A DNA stretch of 23,502 nucleotides from Mesotaenium endlicherianum (Eukaryota > Streptophyta > Zygnematophyceae > Zygnematales > Mesotaeniaceae). The notes under the pieces were generated by a model. That model did no database searches. It saw nothing but the letters and a program-made list of their open reading frames with translations, and was not told where the DNA came from. Below, one piece after another: positions 1-9,900 of this stretch (its first letter is position 1; every line of letters starts with the position of its first letter). Made by a program: the position numbers and the translations under genes. The stretch is from contig WELA01005757.1 in assembly GCA_009602735.1 (NCBI GenBank), positions 33,081 through 56,582 of the forward strand, in the 5' to 3' direction.

Positions 1-99
1 ACCCATAATACTTGCTACGAGGGCAGCTAGTGACGACTCACTATCTTCAGCATCCTCACAGTCAGTAGACTCGATTACTGACTGTTGCTGTCTTTTAAA
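1..99 (-). CDS. Start of retroelement pol frame (partial, runs off left edge)
   Basis: Reading leftward from the end of gag, the frame shifted by -1 relative to gag is open from about position 99 to position 1. It encodes an acidic stretch (Glu-Ser-Thr-Asp-Cys-Glu-Asp) followed by Leu-Ala-Ala-Leu-Val-Ala-Ser. Nothing here is long enough to name a domain. By position, the protease and reverse transcriptase of the same Ty3-type element would be expected further left, outside the window. The assignment rests on the open frame, its location directly after gag, and the overlapping slippery heptamer. It could instead be an unrelated short open stretch, since only about 33 codons are visible. Confidence 0.4.
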
Positions 100-1553
100 G
101 GCTGGTCTTTTCTCTCGACCTTAGGCAGGTGCTTGACCGGACACTGTTCTCGGTAGTGGCCTTTCTGCTGACAATGGTAGCAAGTAGATTTTGCTGAGGC
201 TGGTCTCGGCTTAGTCCTACCACCACCCCTTCCATAGCCACCTCGAGAGGGACCACCTCTACCTCTAGACTGAATAGCATTGTACTCATACTCATATTCA
301 TCACTCTGATTATCCTCAGCCTGGTCTCCTTCAACTGCATTGTAGGAACCGTGGGGCTTTTTGACAATCTTAGACACCAAAGCGTTACTCTGGCGCTTGT
401 GATTGAACTGCTGCTGATCCCAGGCGTCAGCATCCTGGATCAAGTCAGCCAGTTTCTCATACTTTTTCTCAGCAAAATGACCAGAGACCTCGGATTTCAA
501 GCCATACCTGAAGTATGCTATCCTATACCGTTCTGGCAAATCAGGCTGCTTCATCATGTTCTCTTGGAACTTTTGAGCAAACTCAGCAACTGAAGTGGTC
601 TGCTTCAGTGTCAGGGAGATCATCGCATAGATAGCTTTCTCCTGCTGGTTGATGACATCAAACTTCTCATGCAACTTCTCGACAAACTCTACCCACGTAG
701 GGTCACCGAGTTGCCGAGCCTTACGCTCTTCCTTCCAGTAAAGCCACCAGTCTGCGGCACTGCCTTTCAGTAGCGCACCGGTGTGCCTGACCTTCTCGTA
801 ATCTTGCAGTTCTGGGTAGTTCTCCAGCCACTGCTCAACATCCGCGAGAAACTTGATCAGGTAATATTTTCTGTTTCCCTCAGGATCATAGTCCTGGGGA
901 GGTTTCGGCTTGGGCTTACTAGGCCCTCGGCCACCACCACTAGTGGTGTGAGACCCCAGTTGGTCTCTGTCCCGGAGTAGGGACATTATGATTCTTTTGT
1001 CCTCCTGCTGGGACTGATACATGGTCGCCATTTGCGACTGCATCTGAACGAACAATGCTCCCAAGTCTACATTTTGGGGTGGTAGATTAGCAAATGCAGC
1101 AGCAGCATTGGCATCTACTCGCTGAGTAGTGTCCTCAACAATCCCTCTTGCTCCTGCAGCAGCAATTCCTGCCGCATTCAGCCGGTCACGTATTTGACCT
1201 AGGGGTACATTGAGTTGTACGGCAGGAGGTGGGTTCAGAACATTGGCCCTTGATGCCATAAGTTCTTCAACAGTGCGCTCGTCAGCTGGCTGTCCTTCCC
1301 TCCTTTTTGTATCTTCAGCGGCCTTTGCTACTTGTTCAGCTTCTAGTCTGGCTATCTCCCCCTCAGTTTGCTGAGCTGCAACTGAGGCAATAGCAGCTGC
1401 CTCATCTGCAGCCTCCCTAGCTGCAGTATCTGCTACCGCTTCAGAATAGGTACGGGTTCCCGCTACATGGCTTTCCGCCTGGTTTTCGACATTCTCGTTA
1501 TCCTGGTTCTCCATGTCTCGGGAGTTGCTAGTTTGAGACCTTGTCCTTACCAT
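75..1553 (-). CDS. gag: Gag polyprotein of a Ty3-type LTR retrotransposon
   Basis: This intact 492-residue frame encodes the structural protein that packages retrotransposon RNA into cytoplasmic particles. The N-terminal part (about residues 10-135) is rich in Ala, Glu and Gln and probably helical. The middle (about 225-400) fits the retrotransposon Gag capsid family: a WLENYPEL segment, ADWWLYW, a W-x-x-F block, then VAEFAQKFQENM and a YFRYGL motif. An Arg/Gly-rich stretch precedes one CCHC zinc knuckle (CYHCQQKGHYREQC, residues 458-471), which binds nucleic acid. The start ATG at 1553 lies only 17 nt after the primer-binding site, giving a very short leader. The frame has no internal stop, so the insertion is probably fairly young, although the rest of the element is outside the window. 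Gag is clear; Ty3 type is the likely lineage, but pol is needed to prove it. Confidence 0.9.
   Translation of the reverse strand: MVRTRSQTSNSRDMENQDNENVENQAESHVAGTRTYSEAVADTAAREAADEAAAIASVAAQQTEGEIARLEAEQVAKAAEDTKRREGQPADERTVEELMASRANVLNPPPAVQLNVPLGQIRDRLNAAGIAAAGARGIVEDTTQRVDANAAAAFANLPPQNVDLGALFVQMQSQMATMYQSQQEDKRIIMSLLRDRDQLGSHTTSGGGRGPSKPKPKPPQDYDPEGNRKYYLIKFLADVEQWLENYPELQDYEKVRHTGALLKGSAADWWLYWKEERKARQLGDPTWVEFVEKLHEKFDVINQQEKAIYAMISLTLKQTTSVAEFAQKFQENMMKQPDLPERYRIAYFRYGLKSEVSGHFAEKKYEKLADLIQDADAWDQQQFNHKRQSNALVSKIVKKPHGSYNAVEGDQAEDNQSDEYEYEYNAIQSRGRGGPSRGGYGRGGGRTKPRPASAKSTCYHCQQKGHYREQCPVKHLPKVERKDQPLKDSNSQ
93..99 (-). promoter_or_regulatory. Candidate -1 ribosomal frameshift heptamer (T TTA AAA)
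   Basis: On the minus strand the gag codons CCT TTA AAA contain a heptamer of the form X XXY YYZ in the correct phase, five codons before the gag stop at 75-77. Slipping back one base would enter the frame that stays open to the window edge. The motif and phase are seen directly. Its use as a frameshift signal is inferred from the known rule for -1 sites. The stimulatory RNA structure normally expected downstream was not identified by eye. Confidence 0.45.
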
Positions 1554-1570
1554 ACAAAGAAGACTGTGAT

Positions 1571-1586
1571 AACTGCTCCGATACCA
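1571..1586 (-). other. Primer-binding site, initiator tRNA-Met type
   Basis: On the minus strand the sequence TGGTATCGGAGCAGTT directly follows the LTR end, separated by one base. Many plant LTR elements use a primer-binding site beginning TGGTATCAGAGC, complementary to the 3' end of initiator tRNA-Met; the copy here differs at one position. It marks the LTR boundary and confirms that the element runs leftward. Confidence 0.85.
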
Positions 1587-1587
1587 T

Positions 1588-2310
1588 TGAAATGAATCGA
1601 CTTACCAAATAGGCGATTAACAATTAATAAAGATCTTTATATCAGCAAGTAATCTTTATGGTATTTTCCGTTGACTGGTTAAACGGCAAAGGACAACACA
1701 CTAGCAGTGAATAATACTCATAAGTCAAATGCGAGTAAACTAGCATCAATAATGCAAATCATGAAACTCACACATAAGCAAGGTTAGAAGACAGTGCGTA
1801 TCAACGGCTTCTCGCCTTGGATTCAGATCTCTCTCTCAGTCAGCTGTACAGGAGAGTTGGCCTCGTTTCCGAATGCCGAACTCGAGGGCAATGCCTAGCA
1901 TATGTACATGGAATGAGTTTACTGTTCAACGGTCAGTGCGATGGCACCGCCTACCCGGGAGTTAACCACGTTGGTAGGACCTCGGTTAACCAAATCCACC
2001 GCCATCTCCCATCATCCCGAATAGCCATCCATCATAGGGATGTCATCTGGCCATTCATCTAGCATATTGCACTTAGATGCATATCAAGGCAGTTCGCTGC
2101 TACCGAGTACGGAAGTCAGCTTGCTGTCAAAGAATGTGTCAGCAAGCTGACTTATATGGACTTTCAGCCTGCTGCTTTCGACTGAGTCATTAAACTGATA
2201 ATTATGTAAAGTCCAGCCGACTGACTATTAACTAAAGTTCAGCAGGCTGAACTTAATTAACTATTATATTTAAATGAATATTATATCCACTAATATACTG
2301 ATTTATTACA
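1588..2310 (-). repeat. 5' LTR of the minus-strand retrotransposon
   Basis: In element orientation the repeat begins TGTAAT at 2310 and ends TTTCA at 1588, next to the primer-binding site, so it has the usual TG...CA ends and is about 723 bp long. A TATAAAG box on the minus strand near 1640 lies close to the 3' end, so R plus U5 must be short. The far half (about 2110-2260) carries several perfect or near-perfect palindromes, including a 14-bp stem at 2113-2126/2140-2153 and a 9-bp stem at 2235-2243/2246-2254. The partner 3' LTR would be outside the window. A related copy lies inverted at 2843-3558. Confidence 0.85.
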
Positions 2311-2842
2311 GAAGAGGAGTCTGACCCTAGTCCACCAAGAGATCCAGATCTCTAGTGGCTGGGCAGTTTCAGCAGGAGGAGTCCCATTCCAGGGAAGAAG
2401 ACTCAGTCAGACTGAGCAGACAGGATAGCTGCTAAGGAGGCAGCCAGAGGGCAGCCAGCATCCCCTTCTAGCAGAGGACGTGTGCTCTTATCCCATGTCA
2501 TGCAGCACCCCTCCGGCATGCCAGTGTATGTGCCTGTCAGCTTAAAAGCTGCACAGGAAAGAACTGTCTCCATAAACTTGCAAACGGTGCAAGAGAGCGC
2601 TGCCCAGCTGCTGCGTTCACCCCTCAGTTCACTCTATTTTGAGCCCCCAGAGTTCAGAAGGCCATCGACCAGGAGAAGAAGATCCAATTCCAGGATTCTC
2701 TCCCCGGGAGACACTGCCCCAGGTACTTAGTTGCAGTTAGTCGGCTTTTGTGTTGCATGTGCCTTGCATAATTGTAAATAATAGCTAACCAGTGTTAGTG
2801 AATCAATGTTGTTGAGTCGAAAACAATATAAGTTGGAGGGAT
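2311..2842. other. 532-bp spacer between two head-to-head LTRs
   Basis: This stretch separates the 5' ends of the two LTRs and does not resemble either. It holds an 82-codon open frame (2482-2730, +) with no recognisable domain and a small palindrome near 2400. It may be the original host sequence or a piece of another element. No target-site duplication could be matched across it. No gene is called. Confidence 0.5.
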
Positions 2843-3558
2843 TGTAATGATTCAATATATTGGGAGATATAATATTCATTTAAATAGAATAGTTGATTAT
2901 GTTCAGTCTGGTGGACTCTAGTTAATTTAAGTCTGCTGGACTTTAAATAATAACTAGTATATTGGCTCAGCCGAAAGCAGCAGGCTGAAGTCAACTTAGG
3001 TCAGCTTGCTGACACATTCTTTGACAGCCAGCTGACTTCCGTACTCGGTAGCAGCGAACTGCCTAGGTATGCATCTAAGTGCGATATGCTAGATGAAGGG
3101 CCAGGTGACATCCTTGGGATGGATGGCGATTCGGGATGATGGGAGATGGCGGTGGTTTTGGTTAACCGAGGTCCTACCGACGTGGTTAACTCCCGAGTAG
3201 GCGGTGCCATCGCACTTGCCGTTGAACAGTAAACTCATTCCATGTACATACGCTAGGCATTGCTCTCAAGTTCGGCATTAGGAAACGAGGCCAACTCTTT
3301 TGTACAGCTTACTGAGAGACATCTGAATGCAAGGCGAGAAGCCATGATATGCACTGTTTTCTAGCCTTGCTTTTGTATGAGTTTACTGATTGCATTACTG
3401 ATGATAGTTTACTTGCATTTGACTTGCGAGTATTGTCCACTGCTAGTGTGTTGTCTTTTGCTGTTTTATCAATTAACAAAAAATACCATAAAGATTATTC
3501 GCTGATATAAAGATCTTCATTAATTGTTAATCGCTTATTTGGTAAGCCGATTCATTCA
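2843..3558 (+). repeat. Second LTR copy, inverted relative to the first
   Basis: It runs left to right from TGTAAT at 2843 to ATTCA at 3558, about 716 bp, and aligns by eye along its full length with the reverse complement of 1588-2310 at roughly 80% identity. The TATAAAG box is retained near 3508. No primer-binding site follows it; unrelated gag-like sequence begins at once. The five bases on each side (GGGAT and CTCGA) do not match, so it is not a simple solo LTR with an intact target duplication. It is more likely a truncated element or a rearranged copy. Confidence 0.8.
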
Positions 3559-4124
3559 CTCGAGGAAAACTTCACTATCTCAAGCAAACGACGTATGTTC
3601 AAGAGTATACATCTAGATTCCACGCCCTCACTCTTGAGATTCTTAACAGGTCTCTCGAGGGGAAGATTGATCGCTATATCTTTGGCCTCAAGCCCAAGGT
3701 GGCAAAAGGAGTGGAATTATGCGACTTGACGGACTTTTCAAAGATCATTAAAGTGGCCCAAAAGATGGATACCTTAATTTTTAAGCATTCATTGCCTTCA
3801 TCTTCACGGGCACCGACCACGCGGGTGTACGGAGCCCCCTCCACTCTGAAACCGGTTTGGCCGAAAACAAACTTCGGAAAACGCCCCAGGAAGTGGATCT
3901 TCGCCCATCTCCGCCCTGAGCGTAGACGGATTTTTCTACGCTATGTGAGGAAAATGGAGAACATATGCCATGAATCAACAGGCAAAGATGATATTTCTAC
4001 GTCAAAAGACGAAGATTATGTACGGGAACGTTTCATCGTCTCCAAAGGGAGGAAGATTTCATCGATTCAGAATAGAGAAGACTTCATCGCCTCCTGCAAT
4101 GTGCACCATGCAATTTTGGGCTAA
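3559..4124 (+). pseudogene. Remnant of a different retrotransposon gag
   Basis: One frame is open from the LTR edge to a stop at 4122-4124. Its first 80 residues match the second half of the retrotransposon Gag capsid domain: a VQEYTSRFHALTLEI block, then IDRYIFGLKP and a VAQKMDTL helix. The order and spacing of the Y-x-x-F, GLKP and A-x-x-M elements are typical of Ty3-type Gag. The N-terminal half is missing, there is no start codon at the junction and no zinc knuckle follows, so it is a fragment. The remaining 110 residues are basic and unrecognised. The sequence differs clearly from the gag at 75-1553, so it comes from another family. Confidence 0.65.
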
Positions 4125-4290
4125 ATATGACAATAAAAACAAACCAATGATTATAATGCCCACGAACATTGTCTTTTGATTGGTCGTTGATAAGCTCGAA
4201 TGTGCCCATAACGTTATCGTGGACTACTTGGTTAAAAAAGTTCAAAAATACAAGAGCAAAATCTAGCTTCAGTTCATTTGCAAAAATAAC
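4125..4290. other. AT-rich non-coding stretch
   Basis: I see no gene or clear repeat here. It joins the gag remnant to the GC-rich repeats and may belong to the same decayed element. Confidence 0.4.
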
Positions 4291-4630
4291 GGGAGGCGGG
4301 GGTGGCCTGACAGGCTTGCTCCTCGTTGCCACTCACGTTTTGTAAAAGCGGGCAAGGGGCCCAAGGAACTTTGAAGTTCTTTGGCCACAGTCGCCGGGCG
4401 GCGTAGGTGGCTCTGACAAGCCCGCCGCCGTTGCCACTTACATGTTAGCGGGCAACGGGCTGAAGTAACGGGGCCGCAAGGGTGGTCCCGAAAGCTCCCG
4501 CTGCCCGGTCATTTGTGCCAGCAGGCACAGGGCGCGTGTCGCCGGGCGCCACGGGTGATACTGACAAGTCCGTCTTCACTCAAAGAATACTGCCTCTTGC
4601 TCGGTCACGTTTGTCATCGGGCAAGGGGGT
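4291..4630. repeat. Three degenerate GC-rich tandem repeat units
   Basis: Three successive blocks share the same order of short motifs. A G-rich lead is followed by CTGACAAG or CTGACAGG (4307, 4413, 4561), a CCG/TTGCCACT-like segment and finally CGGGCAA with a G run (4349, 4449, 4618). Units 2 and 3 are both introduced by GTCGCCGGGCG. Distances between units are 106 and 148 bp; unit 3 contains extra sequence. TTGCC and GGCAA within units 1 and 2 can pair as short stems. No coding frame runs across the block. The function is unknown. Confidence 0.55.
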
Positions 4631-4637
4631 CAAAAGG

Positions 4638-4658
4638 ACTCGCTCCCCTTGAGCGAGT
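4638..4658. repeat. Short perfect hairpin
   Basis: ACTCGCTC and GAGCGAGT form an 8-bp stem around a five-base loop, directly after the third GC-rich unit. It may be part of the same repeat family. No function is assigned. Confidence 0.4.
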
Positions 4659-6982
4659 TCCTTCGGACTAAACGCATTGACGAAGGACGCGGACCAATGA
4701 ATGACCGCCTAATAACCCACAAACATATTTGTTATCTTTGGCCCGTTTAGAATCATTTCCAAATGGGTGACAAAAATGATTTATCTTGGCTTTCTTGCTA
4801 ACTTCCTCTTGCTTGTCAGCAATTCGACTAATGAGGCTTTCAAGAACTTATAAACAAATACGTAACTTACCATTTTATGTGCTCTTCATACGCTTGCGAT
4901 GTTTGGTTTGCAATTGCGCTAGAATCTCTCTAGCAGATTCTATCTGCAAGTTCTCTAACTAAAATTCCTTCTTGGGAACTCGTAGTTTCTAACTTTTGAT
5001 GGTGCAGAATGTGAAAATGGAGGCAAAGATCTTCAGCGTCGGCGGAAGCTTTCCGCCTTGAGTCCTGGGGTCTTGGGAGCTCCTTTCTCCTTCTCCTTCG
5101 CGCCTTTTCTTCTTCTCTTTCTCTCCTTCACCTTCTTGCTTCTCTGGCAAAAATGCGCGAGGGAAGAATGAGGACAGAGGTTGCGAGGCTTGTGCCTATC
5201 ACAGGTACCACGCATGTGCTTTCTCTCTAAAGCATCGTGACTTAGTTTACAACATGCATGCACAGCTCACAACGATCAATCTTGAGACTTAACTTATGTT
5301 GCGTCACTCCTGCATGCAAGCCTCGTGACGGTCGCGCGTGCTGGCTTGACCTTTCGATCAACGTGCACGCCCATGTGGCCTCCGAGCCTATGTCTCTTAA
5401 TATGGCAACTCTTTATGGCAACCCCGTCGAGGGGCCATGGCTGAGCTGGCCTGCACTCTCAGCGTAGCCTGACTTGGCAATCGCATGACTTGCTGCTTTG
5501 TCAGCTCTGCTTGACTTGGCAGGTGCTGGCGAGGATCCTAGGTCGCAGTGGGGTTAGCCTTGCAGGTTGCAATCGACCTGGCTTTGTCAAAACCCCACCC
5601 ACCGTTGGGTGACGGGTTTGACTTGTTACTGTTACTCTCACTTGTGACTTGACTTGTGCTTTAAGTTCAACGCTTACTTTCACACATCGGCAATTTGGTT
5701 GATGGGTCAATTCTGACTTTTCGTACCTGAGGCCACCTGAGGCAGCCGTGACGCGCGCCACGGGTGCTGCGCCGTCCAACTGGTAGTTGTCGCGACATGA
5801 AAGAAGCAAATAACAAAAAAGAGCGGAGTACATACCGCGAGCTCACAGTTGAAAGAGCAGTTGATGTATGAACTACGCTATCTAGAATGTAGTGTAATTT
5901 GTTGTTGTCAGTAAGGCGCCCCTTACGTAACTTTTGTGAGGGGGAATTTAGTAAGGGCCTCGCACGTGCGCGTCGGGCTTCCTTGTTGTTTCGGCGTGTT
6001 CGGGATCCTTCGAGAACCTTTCATCAACGTCGATGCAGACATGGATTGCGTCGGGCCGACGCAGTACAAGTGCTCGTTGTGAGGTCCGTATCGTCACTTT
6101 AATTTTTGCGTGTTTGTGCAGGGACGCTTGATGAGGACTGACGGGCCATGGCCGCCGGCGGGAGGCGAGCGAGGGGGCCGGACTGGTCGAGTGAGTTGTG
6201 TCGACCCTCCCTCGGCTTTTCGGTTGTCGGACATGGCGGGGCTTCTCTTCTTGCTTGGCCCCGCCTTGTTTTCGTGATGGTTCATTCTGTTAAATTTGTT
6301 GATCTTGTTGACCCTGTTTCGACGGCGACGATCGCCGTCGACGTTGTCGACGTTTTGATTTTTGTCGTGCACGTTTCGATTTGTCGTCATCGTTCGGGAG
6401 CGTCAGTGGGGGAAATTGTCGGCCCCCTCACAAAAATTGAATCCGATGCATAAAAGGGCACGAAAGACATCCGGTGTGCATGTGGTTTTGGTGGGTAGTT
6501 GAAAAACGCATGCGGACCGGCTTAAATCACTATTGTGTCCATCTGGCGTGTTCTATATTCTAGCAGATTCGAAAAGGTCCATGGAGGCTATGCACCATCG
6601 TAGAGGCGAGCGATGCGCGCAATCTGGGACCTATGTTGTATGAGGTACTCTATGCATTCCATTTGTCGCACTATCTTCTGTTGACATGATCTCCTCCCAC
6701 TGCTTTCCACTGCTTTCCACTGTAGAACTTTGGTAATCTCGGGTGCACTCGGGTGGCCTAAAGTGCACGACATCTCTGTCGGCCAGTTGGCCGTAAGACA
6801 TGAGAGTATGCGAGCTATCGAGGTGACCAGGCACAAGTCAGCATCTTATGTCCTTTTCGGAGCCCTTTATTATCTAACAGTAGGTTTCCTCCTCCTAACC
6901 GGGGCCCACAGTTGCATTGCTTTTCTGAAGAGACGGCAATCTCCACTTTTGACTTAGCGCATCGATATGTGAAACGCTTGGT
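4659..6982. other. Gene-poor stretch and upstream region of the transporter gene
   Basis: No gene can be supported. Visible structures are a small hairpin (GTAAGG/CCTTAC near 5911-5926), a 13-bp inverted repeat (TTTTGTGAGGGGG at 5932-5944 and its complement at 6423-6435), a 10-bp-stem palindrome at 6319-6341, and a doubled CACTGCTTTC unit near 6698-6720. The composition resembles decayed mobile DNA up to about 6450. The last few hundred bases should contain the promoter and 5' untranslated region of the transporter, but no TATA box stood out. Confidence 0.4.
6319..6341. repeat. GC-rich palindrome with 10-bp arms
   Basis: TCGACGGCGA and TCGCCGTCGA are exact complements separated by three bases. 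Further TCGACG words follow directly. It may form a cruciform or hairpin; no gene is associated with it. Confidence 0.5.
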
Positions 6983-9900
6983 ATGGCATCCATCAGTTTT
7001 GTGGGTACATTACTTCAGCAGGTCTGTTGACGAGCTTGTCTGATATCTGGTTGTTGTATCCTGTGCTTTTAAAGGAGATCGGCATGTTCTTGTTTCTTTT
7101 TGGCTGTCTGCAGAGCCTACACAGGGGCAGGAGATCTTAATCAATGTTCGTTTTCGGATATGTGTATCTCTGGGTGATCGATCATACTCGGGGAGGATCA
7201 CCTTGCATAACTTGACGAGAATCTCTTTGTTGGTAATGATGTTTGCAGCCCGGGAGCTTCTTAGTAAATGCAAGAAAAGCTAGTGGTAAGCACAGTAGTC
7301 GAAGGGGGTCCGTTTCCTTTTCACTGAGGCATCAGGTGCTATGTACTCGGCTTACTCAATCAAATCAAGGTTATTCAGGAGGACTCTCTGGCGGCGCCAA
7401 AGCTCGGGTAATTTTTAGTTGTCTTGTAACCTCATATCAGATCCTTATCATTTGAACACGGATGTCAAACGTTTTCCCTGTAGCGTCAAAATGCAGGCAA
7501 TGTATGTCTTTAGACCCTGAAAGTCAGGGACCATTCTGGCCGTGCTGTAGTGATTGTGCGGCGACTGTCGCTTGTTCCCTGGGTGCAGTACCATGAGGAA
7601 AATTTGCCAAACCACGGGCAAGAAATAGGACAACACCAAGAAACATCACGACCAATAAAGCATGTTGGAAGAGTTGGCAGCTTGTCTGGAGATGCCTTCC
7701 ACAGATCGTCACCATTTAACTCATCAAGTGACCAAGAGCTGTCCAGAGGAGGTGAGGGAGGTTGACGCAGAACTTACAGTATGTATGATTGGTAGACAAC
7801 AATAAGAGAGGTCTTTGACTGTTTCCCGTTTCATTTCCTGCCCCAGATGCAGACTCTCGCATAGAGCTTGTGGATGAAATTGCTTATTTCCTCTTGGAGC
7901 AGGGTAATCAGGGTACCGGTGCAGCCAATGGTGCTGACAACCTTGTACTGAGAGTAGAAAGAGACATTGCAGTATGCGTGATTGTCCGTCCAGTTTGAGA
8001 TGCTCAACTTCCATGTCTTACAGGAGCATCATCTCGTTAAAAAAAAAGACGCGGGTGCTAACAGCGTTCTGCTTCTGGATGTGGGAGACAGTAAACTATG
8101 ACGTGCACGTGGTCAAGCCAGCATGGATGTCAGCATTGCGTCATGTGGCTACTGCATGCCTTGCAGCCTACTTGTTTGGCTATCACATGGGGTATGTACT
8201 TCTGTGTCATTTTTACAGTTGCATGCAAGCAAGTCAAGCAGGGAGCTAAGGGTCTGTGCGTAGCGGACTCCACATGCTGCTCTACTTTTGTAGGGTGTGT
8301 GCATTCATGTTTCTATGAGATGATTGAGGTTCACTGACTTCTAGAGAAGGACACCTGTTGACAGCCCAAGGGTTGTACATGAGTCATAAGATCCTAAGGT
8401 ATCAGGTTGAGCTAATAGTATGAACCTCTATATTGTGACAGGGTCGTCAATGGCCCGCTGGAGTATCTTGCCGCAGACTTGGGGTTTGCCGCAAGCTCGC
8501 TCAAGAAAGGTAAGGGTGCATATTCCTCTCTATATGTGAGATATTAATTAGAGGGATTACAACCTTAATTACTCACCTTCATTCATGCTACAACACGTAT
8601 GTTTCGGAATTGTTGGAGGGGCATGCTTTTGTTGGCTTCTATAATAAACTTGTCCCTGTTTTGTTGGCCACTGTGTAGGTCTCGTTGTGAGCATATTCTT
8701 GGTGGGAGCCTTTCTTGGGTGCGCTGTCAGCAGCTCAATTGCTGATGGCATTGGGCGGCGCAAGTCATTTCAAGCTGCAGCCATTCCTATTTTCATCGGA
8801 ACCCTTCTCAGGTATGAAGTTGTGCTTGCTGCCCCCACCCAGTATGGCCAGAAATGCTGATAAATATTACAAAGCAGGCAAGGGCCACCCATCAGTAGGC
8901 TGACATTTGGAGTTGCACCACGTCGCTTGTTGTGGAGCCTGTTGTTGTGCCGAGGCAGCCCAGTAGTCGACAGGCTGTCCTCATGTGTCCCAAGCGAGTG
9001 CTTGCCATGCAGCATGGTATGCAAACGCAGTTAACTGCACAGCTCGCATGCGATCAACAGTTTGTGCACAGTATGCTGGAGGTTTGGTCGCAAGTGGCCT
9101 CGGATAGGCGCCTGATGGTTCATCCATTGTTTGCGACCGTTGGTGTGCAGTTCTACAGCGCAGGGGTTTAATCAGATGATAGCCGGGCGCTTCTTGACGG
9201 GAAGCGGCCTGGGCGTGGGTGCTGCTGTGTGCGCCCTCTACATCTCTGAGGTTGCCCCCTCAGCACCCTTTCACGTCTGTACCTGAGTTTATCGTGTATG
9301 TCCACCGAGGGGGTTTTGCTCTGTGGCTTTACAGCGGTTGTTCGTGAGCATGAGTTCTTGTGAGGCACAACTGACTCCGGGGAAAGTGGTGGGTTTGTTG
9401 CAGATATCTCCCATCCAACAGAGAGGAACGTTCGGCAGTCTGGTGCAAGTGGCCACTTGTGTGGGCATCTTGTCGGCACTAGCCGCCTCGTTCCCTCTCG
9501 CCACCAACCCCGGCTGGTCAGTCAGTCTGTGCTCCTCTCCTCAGCTTGTAAGAATGTAGATGCCCACAAACAACAGGCTGTTGCGTAGGGTTGTGCGTGG
9601 TTTAAAGCCACTTGCACTCGCTTGTGAGAACATGTGTTGTGCTGCAAGGATGTTCGCCGATGAGATTAGTATCTGTAACCTGTAGACAAGGCCTCATCCG
9701 AGGTCCTGCATCTTACAAGGCTACTTGTGGTGGATGTAGGTGGAGAACTTGCTTCTGGTTCGGCACAGCGCCGGCAGTGATGCTGCTAGGAGGCATGCAG
9801 TTCTGCGCTGAATCACCACGCTGGCTTGCTGAGGTAGCTCCTGGTGTCGTGTCATCTCCAGCAGATGAGACTCATGTCGGGATGGGGTAGTGAGCCGTGT

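Noticed and set aside
2482..2730. 82-codon plus-strand frame in the LTR spacer
   Set aside because: No recognisable domain, ordinary length for chance in GC-rich DNA, and it lies between retroelement LTRs.
1588..3558. A large foldback or MITE-like DNA transposon
   Set aside because: The arms have TG...CA ends, a TATA box, and an adjoining primer-binding site and gag on one side, which identifies them as LTRs.
4291..4630. CRISPR array
   Set aside because: The units are degenerate and unevenly spaced, and the context is eukaryotic nuclear DNA.
5033..5263. 76-codon minus-strand frame rich in Lys and Arg
   Set aside because: The charge comes from a pyrimidine-rich simple tract on the plus strand; there is no domain and no splice context.
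6148..6453. 101-codon plus-strand frame starting in a good ATG context
   Set aside because: It spans the 10-bp-stem palindrome and GC-rich repeats, and the protein shows no family features.
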